From: Flavobacteriales bacterium
GTDB taxonomy: Bacteria; Bacteroidota; Bacteroidia; Flavobacteriales_D; Sanyastnellaceae
Direction: 5' to 3'
Length of the DNA stretch: 7,926 bases
NCBI GenBank assembly: GCA_027488055.1
Contig: JAIYCK010000057.1
Span: 1-7,926 of the forward strand
A program made the position numbers and the translations under genes. Below the pieces are notes generated by a model, which searched no databases, was not told the DNA's origin, and saw only the letters and a list, made by a program, of their open reading frames with translations. Positions 1-5,827 of the stretch are shown one piece after another (the first letter of the stretch is position 1; every line of letters begins with the position of its first letter).

Positions 1-47
1 AGCACTGCTCCAAGCGCGCATCCTACGATTAGATAAATAATCTCCAT
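1..47 (-). CDS. N-terminus of a membrane-anchored protein, possibly RmuC (partial)
   Basis: Reading the minus strand from an ATG at 47-45 gives 15 codons before the window ends: MEIIYLIVGCALGAV. This is a short acidic start followed at once by a hydrophobic, glycine-containing stretch, as in a membrane anchor with few residues before the helix. DNA recombination protein RmuC of Bacteroidota commonly begins this way, with a short N-terminal helix before a long coiled coil, so RmuC is my best guess. Fifteen residues cannot prove it; any small single-pass membrane protein would look the same. The gene lies on the same strand as the lipoprotein gene upstream of it but is separated by a terminator, so it probably has its own promoter. 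I found no TAnnTTTG element on the minus strand between 48 and 143. Confidence 0.45.
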   Translation of the reverse strand, partial: MEIIYLIVGCALGAV

Positions 48-131
48 TGGGTAAAATTAGGCTGTCGCCCTTTCGGCTCAACAAAGTGTTGAAATCTTCA
101 TTGTGGGAGCAATGGATCAGTTGCTGGACTA

Positions 132-168
132 ACTTGAAAATACAAAAAATGCATCCCTTGGATGCATT
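132..168 (-). terminator. Rho-independent terminator of the lipoprotein gene
   Basis: On the minus strand a perfect 9-bp stem (AATGCATCC with GGATGCATT, at 168-160 and 156-148) closes a 3-base loop. The stem ends in T's and is followed by a T-rich tail, TTTTGTATTTT, running to about 137. It begins 24 bases after the stop codon of the minus-strand lipoprotein gene, the normal place for an intrinsic terminator. On the plus strand the hairpin is followed by CAAATTAAAGG, which is not a T tract, so termination is expected only for minus-strand transcription. Confidence 0.8.
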
Positions 169-191
169 CAAATTAAAGGAGGTTGGTGTGA

Positions 192-887
192 TTACATAAA
201 GTCATCCACCACATTCTGGAGTTGCGTATTCATTTCTTCTGAAGATATAAGCTTGTAATTGCTTGGAACCTCAAATTTAGACTTGTCTACCGACTCAAAA
301 CGTACTTCTTTGGCCATAAATCGCATGCGTTTGCCAAATTGCTCAATTTCATAGCCAAACAAAAACCCGTCGATGCCTTGGTATTGGTTCCACCAATTGT
401 CATTACAGATGCCCAAACCTTTACTATGATATAATTCAATAGGTGGAATCGTGGCGTCGTCAAAATGCGCCAAGGTTTTTTGACAAATGTATCCGGCTAT
501 TTGGATTGTTTCATTGGTGGGTTCAAAGCGCATTGCTCCGAATTGATTCATCCAACTATCCACAGATTCTTCATCAAGTTCCATGTAGCTGCGTTGACTC
601 ATGTTTTTAAGCATTTGAATCAAACTGCGATTGCTGTGATCGATGATAAAGTCGGAATTCAAAATATCATAACTCGACCGAATTTCACTGTGCATTTGAT
701 TTCCCTTGAAATGAAACGACATTTCTTTGGGATATAAATCCAATAGGACGGATGGCTTTTCAAAGGGGAAGGTGATGTCATACACAATGACGCCCTCGTT
801 TTTCGCTTCACATTTTTCTGAGCTTTTGCAACTATGCAAAAACAGCAACGAAAGGACAATTAAACTATTGAATATTAGGGGTTTCAA
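192..887 (-). CDS. Secreted lipoprotein resembling DUF4412/GLPGLI-type proteins, TTG start
   Basis: This is a predicted 231-residue lipoprotein of unknown function. From TTG at 887 it starts MKPLIFNSLIVLSLLFLHSC, a textbook lipoprotein signal: one Lys, a hydrophobic core and a lipobox (LHSC) with Cys20 as the lipidated residue. The rest has no further membrane segment. The mature part looks like the DUF4412/GLPGLI group of Bacteroidota envelope proteins: an early beta strand (GVIVYDITF), IAGYICQK near 130-137, a later IELYHSKGLGI strand, and a C-terminal VPSNYKLIS. The assignment is by eye, so family membership is tentative. Mature cysteines are at 20, 26, 135 and 161. No ATG start is available: an in-frame TAA lies at 902-900, and the only early candidates are TTG at 893 and TTG at 887. 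I prefer 887 because it puts Lys at position 2. The gene is divergent from ctlX and ends at its own terminator, so it is probably monocistronic. Confidence 0.82.
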   Translation of the reverse strand: MKPLIFNSLIVLSLLFLHSCKSSEKCEAKNEGVIVYDITFPFEKPSVLLDLYPKEMSFHFKGNQMHSEIRSSYDILNSDFIIDHSNRSLIQMLKNMSQRSYMELDEESVDSWMNQFGAMRFEPTNETIQIAGYICQKTLAHFDDATIPPIELYHSKGLGICNDNWWNQYQGIDGFLFGYEIEQFGKRMRFMAKEVRFESVDKSKFEVPSNYKLISSEEMNTQLQNVVDDFM

Positions 888-988
888 GGTCAATGGGTGT
901 TACAATTTCGAAGGTATTCGGGTGATTTATACCTTGTTTCTCCTGGTTTGTTTCGTTTGCAATGTTATTTTTACCTGCGATGCATGCC

Positions 989-1918
989 ATGCTAAAACAA
1001 TCTTCGAGCAGAGTGCTCATGATAAGACCCGCGGGATTCAAAGCCAACGTCGAAACGATGGAGGATAACTATTTTCAGCATCCAAATGATGCGGAAGACA
1101 TGGAGATTGAATCACGTGCGCTGCAAGAATTTGAGCAAATGACCATCCAATTGAAGGATATCGGGGTAGAAGTCTTCATACTCGATCCTTTGGATCCTCA
1201 ACGAACTCCAGACGCTGTTTTTCCCAACAATTGGTTCAGCATGCACCACAACGGGACGCTCTGTTTGTACCCCATGGCGAATGCCTCACGCCGCGCAGAG
1301 GTAAGACCCAATTTCAAATCTGAATTGGAAAGCATGGGCCTAAAGGTGGAGCAAACCATTGATTTGACAGCACTTGGAGAAACAGGAGCTTACCTAGAAG
1401 GTACTGGAAGTTTGGTGCTCGATCATATTAACAGGTTTGCTTTTTTGGCACGATCCAACCGCTCCGATGTCGCCCTGGCTCAAAAATGGTGTACTATGAT
1501 GAATTACCAATTGATTCCATTCAATACCGTCCTGAATCCAAACGGCATCGCGGTGTATCACACCAATGTGGTCATGGCCATTTTTTCAGAATGTGCCATC
1601 GTGTGCAGGGATATCATTGAGCCAATGGATCAATCGCTGGTGCTTTCTAATCTGCAATTCGGTGGGCGCAAGGTCATTGAAATTGACATGCATCAAATGT
1701 CTTGCTTTGCAGGCAATATGATCGAATTGCAAAACCAAGCGCAAAAAAGGTATTTCATCATGAGCCAAACGGCTCATCGAGCGCTCAGTGAATCACAAAT
1801 TACTGTCCTAGAGAATTTCGGAGGCTTGATTATCAACAATATACAGAATATCGAGCGCTACGGTGGAGGAGGTGTCCGCTGTATGATCGCAGAATTATTC
1901 GATGATAACAATTCGTAG
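989..1918 (+). CDS. ctlX: Citrulline utilization hydrolase CtlX-like pentein-fold enzyme
   Basis: This 309-residue protein belongs to the amidinotransferase/arginine deiminase-related (pentein) superfamily, whose members hydrolyse or transfer guanidino or ureido groups through a Cys nucleophile. Motifs in order are MIRPAGF (11-17), DAVFPNNWF (75-83), YLEGTGS (135-141), YHTNVVM (190-196), CFAGNMIEL (239-247) and GGGGVRC (292-298). Candidate catalytic residues are Asp75, Glu137, His191 and Cys298, all present, so the enzyme should be active. The motif pattern and length fit the group annotated as citrulline utilization hydrolase CtlX; I cannot fix the substrate from sequence. It has no signal peptide, so it should be cytoplasmic. 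ATGs at 962 and 980 are in frame upstream, but 989 gives MLKQSSSRVLMIRP, matching the usual family N-terminus just before the first strand. No Shine-Dalgarno site helps the choice. No arginine or citrulline pathway gene adjoins it. Confidence 0.85.
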   Translation: MLKQSSSRVLMIRPAGFKANVETMEDNYFQHPNDAEDMEIESRALQEFEQMTIQLKDIGVEVFILDPLDPQRTPDAVFPNNWFSMHHNGTLCLYPMANASRRAEVRPNFKSELESMGLKVEQTIDLTALGETGAYLEGTGSLVLDHINRFAFLARSNRSDVALAQKWCTMMNYQLIPFNTVLNPNGIAVYHTNVVMAIFSECAIVCRDIIEPMDQSLVLSNLQFGGRKVIEIDMHQMSCFAGNMIELQNQAQKRYFIMSQTAHRALSESQITVLENFGGLIINNIQNIERYGGGGVRCMIAELFDDNNS

Positions 1919-1929
1919 TGAACAAGTCT

Positions 1930-1948
1930 GAACGAAATTCCTTCGTTC
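1930..1948. repeat. Perfect 7-bp inverted repeat between ctlX and the surface-protein gene
   Basis: GAACGAA at 1930-1936 and its exact complement TTCGTTC at 1942-1948 flank a 5-base spacer, ATTCC. It begins 12 bases after the ctlX stop codon and ends 9 bases before the putative -33 element of the next gene. No T tract follows, so it is a poor intrinsic terminator. It could be a weak ctlX transcript end, an operator for the downstream promoter, or chance. Confidence 0.4.
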
Positions 1949-1957
1949 CAATGCAAC

Positions 1958-1986
1958 TTGATGAGCGTATTTTAGTCTTAGATTTG
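1958..1986 (+). promoter_or_regulatory. Bacteroidota-type promoter for the surface-protein gene
   Basis: TTG at 1958-1960 (-33 element) is separated by 18 bases from TAGATTTG at 1979-1986, a full match to the -7 element TAnnTTTG used by the primary sigma factor of Bacteroidota. Transcription would start near 1991-1993, leaving a leader of a little over 20 bases before the ATG at 2014. The site sits inside the open frame that reaches back to a GTG at 1918, so it supports 2014 as the real start and transcription of this gene independently of ctlX. Confidence 0.6.
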
Positions 1987-2013
1987 TATACGATAGGTAT
2001 CGAACAAACCAAA

Positions 2014-5000
2014 ATGAAGAAATTACTTTTTAGCCTTATACTTTGTACCCTTGCTTTTCAAGGGTATAGCCAATGTGGAACGCCCAATTGGGTTTGTATG
2101 CAAAATGGAAATCTATTGGTAGGAGATGGATGGACGGTTTCCGATGATGGAGGCGGAAGTCCATACACGGATACGGATTATACGCTCACGCTTTGTCCAG
2201 ATGTCCCAGGCGATGTGGTTCAGTTGACTTTTTCTGCCTTCGCGTTGCAAACAAGTCCCAATGCCAATAACAGTGACTACCTTTCTATTTTTGATGGCGA
2301 CAACACCAGTGCGAATTCATTGGGTGATTATACGGGTAGTTCAATCCAGGGTTTGTCGGTGACCGGCACAGTAAACAATGTTTCAGGCTGTTTGACTATC
2401 GTATTCAATGCAGCGGGTCAACCCAATGCAGGCTCTCCAGGATTTGAGGCACAAATCACTACTACAACGCCATGTGCCCCTCCAACTGCTAATTCTGCCA
2501 TTACTGATCCTGATCCAATCGATCCAGCGATACAATCTGTCAGTGTGTGTTTGGACATCCCTGTATCATTCAGTTCTGCCGGATCTGCTGCAGCTCCAGG
2601 GTTTACACTCGCCAATTATATTTGGAACTTTGACGATGGCACAATTCTCAATAACAACGGTGCAGCGGTTTCTCACAGTTTTTCTGAACCGGGTGAATAT
2701 GTGGTCACGCTTACGGTTGAGGATAACAACGGTTGTCAGAGCTTAAACATCAATCCATTGCAAATACTGGTTTCTACCTATCCTATCTTCAGTGGAATGC
2801 AAGACCTTGAGACGTGCTTAGGTCAGGAAATCCAAGGTGTGGCAGTTGTAGGTTCTGATGAAACGCTCGATCAGGAAAATGCTATCGGTGGTGGCGTCAC
2901 AGGTGAAACATGGACGGCATTGCCGCCACAAGTGGTGGCCGGTGAAACATACTTGGCCGATGGAGCTGGTTTTTCGTACTCCACCAGTTTGACATTCGAC
3001 TTCTTTGAAGCAGATGCTGTTTTGGCGAGTTGCGATGACTTGCTCAACATTTTTGTGAACATGGAGCATAGCTTCATGGGCGATCTTGGTTTGTTTATTA
3101 CATGTCCCAACGGAACCATGGTGAGCCTTGTTGAATGGGGTACCAATGGCGGTGGAGGAACAAACCTCGGAGAATCTGTTGATACGGAGTCAACTACTGC
3201 GGGTACAGGATACGACTATTATTGGTCTCCAGATGCTACTAATGGTACTTGGGGCGAAAATGCCAATGTCAATACTCATACGTATGTAAATAATGAGGGT
3301 GAGACTGTCACAACTCCTTATTTGCCTGCCGGTGAATACGAGGCTTTTGGAAATCTATGTGATTTAGTTGGTTGCCCTCTCAATGGGGATTGGACCTTCT
3401 CGGTAACGGATAATTTGGCTATAGATAACGGATATATTTTTGCGTGGGGCATTGCTTTTAACCCGCTATTGTATCCAGGCGTAACAACGTTCACTCCAAC
3501 CATCGGTGCAGGCGCAGATAGCAGCTACTGGGTAACCACAGGAGCACAATGGATTACTGATATCACCCCAGATGGAGATATCATTACCATCAATGCTGAA
3601 GAAGCTGGACAATTTGATTACACTTATGTGGTCATAAATAGCTTCGGCTGCACCTTCGATACCACCATCACTTTAAATGTAACGCAAGCACCACTTGTGA
3701 CAGCGGGTATTGATCAATTGTTTAGCTGCGGTCAAGTGGAATTGGATGGTGGCTTGGTGGGATCTCCCGATGTGGCTTGCTCCTCCTGCGGAGACTTTAA
3801 TTTCTGCTACGATGAAGGGGAATCCTATTTTGCTACCTACTGCCCAGATAATTTGGGTGAAGGGGTTATTACAATCTCATTCGACGAAGGTTTTATTGAG
3901 GAATTCTCAGATTACTTATATATCTATGACGGAGCCAATACATGGCCTTCTCCCAATTTAGGTCAATACACTGGAGATCTTGCCGGCTTGTCTTGGACGG
4001 CCACCAATCCAGATGGATGTTTGACTATGCAGTTTTGGGATGACTGGTTCGGAGGTGATTGCAGCGACGGTGTTGCGATCGAATGGCAATACAATGTGAT
4101 GGCAACAAGTTCAGTGGAAGCAAACTTCCAATGGGAATGGACGCCCACCGATGACTTGAGCAACGCCAATGTGCCAAACCCGATCATTGTTTCATTGCCT
4201 CAAACTACAACGTTTACTTTGTTTGGATACCCTGAAGGTCACCCCGGATGCGGAAGTACAGATGAAGTTGTGGTAAGTATTGATCCCCTCGGAGATCCAG
4301 GCGAGGACGCGGATATGTTAGTTTGCAGCCAAGATGCGGCCTTCACAATGATCAATGAGCTCGGAGGTAATCCAGTTTCGACAGGAGAGTGGACCGATCC
4401 AAATGGCAATGTGATTGCTGACGGAATCTTTGATCCAACATCGATGACGCCGGGTATCTACTCATATACTGTGGCTTTTGCCAATTGCAGCGCCGTGGCC
4501 GAGCTAGAGATTGACTTGGTAAGCCCAACAAATATCAATACACCGAACGATACTTCTATCTGCTTTGGTACAGATGTGAGTTTAGAATTATATAACTTGA
4601 ATTTTGGATTGGCCCCATTCAATTACGCTTGGACTTACAATGGTGTAAATGTTTCTAACAGTGCTGATTTTGTTTATTTGCCAAACGGTGATGGGCAAGC
4701 TTGCCTCACTGTCACCGACGCGTGTGATTTTGTTGTGCAGGAGTGCTTCAATGTAGTTGTTGAGCCATACATTCAACCTACCTTCACTACACCCGATGCT
4801 GATTTGTGCTGGCCAGATGCCTTCTCTTTACAATCTACAGTGGATCCTGCATTGTATACAGGATTGAACTGGCAACTAGGCGATGGAACCACGTTCCAGA
4901 ACCAGGAGTCACTGAATTACACATACGCAAATCCAGGAAGTTATGATGTTACTTTGGGAATCACAACTCCAACTGGCTGTGTGTATACAACTACCTCTCC

Positions 5001-5571
5001 TTCATTCTTAGTGAGTTATTCTCCTCCAAACGCTGCCTTCCTCGCCAATCCACAACCAACGGACGCCAACAATACCGAGATCACTTTCGATGAAAACTGC
5101 ACGGGTGATATCATTTCGTATGAGTGGACCTTTGGCAGTCCTGTTCTAGGTTCTTCGACACAAGCGAATCCAACTTTCAATTTCCCATTGGGTGTAGGCG
5201 GTTTGTATCCCGTGCAACTGACCATTACGGACGCTAATAACTGCACCGATGAAATCACGGGTACCATTGATATCAATGATATCTTCCAAATTTACGTACC
5301 CAATTCATTTACCCCCAACAACGACGGAGTAAACGATGTTTTCCTTATCCAAGGCGCTGACATCGATCCGAACGACTTTGAATTCAGTGTGTTCGATCGT
5401 TGGGGTGAAGTGGTTTTCAGCTCTACTGATCCCAATGTAGCTTGGACAGGTGAGTTTTTAGGGGGTGAATACTACGTGCCCAACGGAACGTATAATTGGA
5501 TCGCACGCATTGGATCATTGAGTACAGGTGAAGTATCCGAATTGACAGGATACATCCACCTATTCAGATAA
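2014..5571 (+). CDS. Large secreted multidomain protein (CUB, P-domain, PKD/Ig-like) with T9SS type B sorting domain
   Basis: This is a 1185-residue extracellular protein, probably surface-attached or released through the type IX secretion system. A signal peptide covers about 1-19 (MKKLLFSLILCTLAFQGYS). By eye the domains are: CUB-like 21-150 (SDYLSIFDG, GCLTIVF); PKD 160-255 (YIWNFDDGT, GEYVVTLTVEDNNGC); proprotein-convertase P-domain-like 325-483 (VNMEHSFMGDLGLFITCPNGT, split here at 348-357 and 358-368; then NGDWTFSVTDN and GYIFAWGIAF); a linker with Ig-like character to 557; second CUB-like 589-697 (SDYLYIYDG, GCLTMQFWDD); Ig-like units about 700-757, 760-836 and 838-917; PKD-like 920-1002 and 1003-1086; and a gliding-motility C-terminal domain 1094-1185 (YVPNSFTPNNDGVNDVF, FSVFDRWGEVVF, PNGTY, final GYIHLFR). 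No protease or glycosidase domain is visible, so adhesion or ligand binding is the likely role. The mature chain has about 31 cysteines. The start at 2014 is chosen for the signal peptide and the promoter inside the longer frame. Confidence 0.9.
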   Translation: MKKLLFSLILCTLAFQGYSQCGTPNWVCMQNGNLLVGDGWTVSDDGGGSPYTDTDYTLTLCPDVPGDVVQLTFSAFALQTSPNANNSDYLSIFDGDNTSANSLGDYTGSSIQGLSVTGTVNNVSGCLTIVFNAAGQPNAGSPGFEAQITTTTPCAPPTANSAITDPDPIDPAIQSVSVCLDIPVSFSSAGSAAAPGFTLANYIWNFDDGTILNNNGAAVSHSFSEPGEYVVTLTVEDNNGCQSLNINPLQILVSTYPIFSGMQDLETCLGQEIQGVAVVGSDETLDQENAIGGGVTGETWTALPPQVVAGETYLADGAGFSYSTSLTFDFFEADAVLASCDDLLNIFVNMEHSFMGDLGLFITCPNGTMVSLVEWGTNGGGGTNLGESVDTESTTAGTGYDYYWSPDATNGTWGENANVNTHTYVNNEGETVTTPYLPAGEYEAFGNLCDLVGCPLNGDWTFSVTDNLAIDNGYIFAWGIAFNPLLYPGVTTFTPTIGAGADSSYWVTTGAQWITDITPDGDIITINAEEAGQFDYTYVVINSFGCTFDTTITLNVTQAPLVTAGIDQLFSCGQVELDGGLVGSPDVACSSCGDFNFCYDEGESYFATYCPDNLGEGVITISFDEGFIEEFSDYLYIYDGANTWPSPNLGQYTGDLAGLSWTATNPDGCLTMQFWDDWFGGDCSDGVAIEWQYNVMATSSVEANFQWEWTPTDDLSNANVPNPIIVSLPQTTTFTLFGYPEGHPGCGSTDEVVVSIDPLGDPGEDADMLVCSQDAAFTMINELGGNPVSTGEWTDPNGNVIADGIFDPTSMTPGIYSYTVAFANCSAVAELEIDLVSPTNINTPNDTSICFGTDVSLELYNLNFGLAPFNYAWTYNGVNVSNSADFVYLPNGDGQACLTVTDACDFVVQECFNVVVEPYIQPTFTTPDADLCWPDAFSLQSTVDPALYTGLNWQLGDGTTFQNQESLNYTYANPGSYDVTLGITTPTGCVYTTTSPSFLVSYSPPNAAFLANPQPTDANNTEITFDENCTGDIISYEWTFGSPVLGSSTQANPTFNFPLGVGGLYPVQLTITDANNCTDEITGTIDINDIFQIYVPNSFTPNNDGVNDVFLIQGADIDPNDFEFSVFDRWGEVVFSSTDPNVAWTGEFLGGEYYVPNGTYNWIARIGSLSTGEVSELTGYIHLFR

Positions 5572-5587
5572 TTTTCAACCGAACTAG

Positions 5588-5623
5588 AAAGCCGCAATGA
5601 GTTCATTGCGGCTTTTTTGTTTT
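5588..5623 (+). terminator. Strong Rho-independent terminator after the surface-protein gene
   Basis: AAAGCCGCAATGA at 5588-5600 is exactly complementary to TCATTGCGGCTTT at 5603-5615, giving about 12 paired bases around an AGTT tetraloop. The T tract TTTTTTGTTTT runs from 5613 to 5623. It starts 17 bases after the stop codon. It should isolate the surface-protein gene from parE. The minus strand has no comparable T tract beyond the stem, so it looks one-directional. Confidence 0.9.
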
Positions 5624-5762
5624 ATAAATGGGTTCCAAATTACCTTGTTTTACATAATGCGCTGGCAAACAGCTTTATAAATGAGCCCTTCGGTCTTCGG
5701 GTGCGTTGGAAAACTTTAGTGCGTTGTTAAAAAAAGGAAGGGGACAGCCCTCTACACTGTTC

Positions 5763-5770
5763 TACCTTTG
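5763..5770 (+). promoter_or_regulatory. Putative -7 promoter element for parE-parC
   Basis: TACCTTTG fits the Bacteroidota -7 consensus TAnnTTTG exactly and would place the transcript start near 5776, about 50 bases before the parE ATG. No TTG lies 17-23 bases upstream (the region is GGAAGGGGACAGCC-like), so this is half a promoter and less certain than the one at 1958-1986. It overlaps the TTG at 5768 that opens the longest parE reading frame, which argues against that start. Confidence 0.4.
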
Positions 5771-5783
5771 ACAGCCGCATTCG

Positions 5784-5800
5784 AAGCGCATTCTGCGCTT
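5784..5800 (+). other. Small hairpin in the parE leader
   Basis: AAGCGCA at 5784-5790 and TGCGCTT at 5794-5800 form a perfect 7-bp stem around a TTC loop. If the transcript starts near 5776, the hairpin lies at its 5' end, about 28 bases ahead of the ATG and without blocking it. It could stabilise the mRNA end or be an operator; no T tract follows, so it is not a terminator. Confidence 0.35.
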
Positions 5801-5827
5801 GCAAAGCACCGCGTAATCAACTACAAA

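Noticed and set aside
78..92. TCAACA-AAG-TGTTGA hairpin upstream of the left-edge gene
   Set aside because: Only a 6-bp A/T-rich stem with no T tract and no clear relation to a promoter; expected by chance in a gap of this size.
909..916. TACCTTCG on the minus strand as a -7 element for the lipoprotein gene
   Set aside because: One mismatch to TAnnTTTG, no -33 TTG at the right distance, and a very short leader to TTG 887. Possible but unsupported.
930..939. TACCTTGTTT shared between the ctlX upstream region and 5641-5650
   Set aside because: Ten-base matches between distant places are expected by chance in a sequence of nearly 8 kb, and neither copy sits at a matching distance from a start codon.
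952..959. TTCGTTTG as a -7 element for ctlX, with TTG at 934-936
   Set aside because: It misses the consensus TAnnTTTG at one key base (T for A), and the spacer to TTG is only 15 bases, below the usual 17-23. It would leave a plausible leader before ATG 989 but is too weak to list as a promoter.
865..1047. 60-codon minus-strand frame spanning the ctlX-lipoprotein intergenic region
   Set aside because: It overlaps the ctlX start on the opposite strand and the lipoprotein start in another frame. It has no signal, motif or usual amino-acid pattern, so it is a shadow frame, not an N-terminal exon or frameshifted part of the lipoprotein.
2408..2746. 112-codon plus-strand frame inside the surface-protein gene
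   Set aside because: It lies wholly within a well-supported coding frame and its translation has low-complexity Leu/Gln content typical of an off-frame reading.
5768..5827. 20-residue N-terminal extension of ParE from TTG 5768
   Set aside because: The TTG overlaps the putative -7 element, the extension contains the leader hairpin, and the family N-terminus begins properly at ATG 5828.
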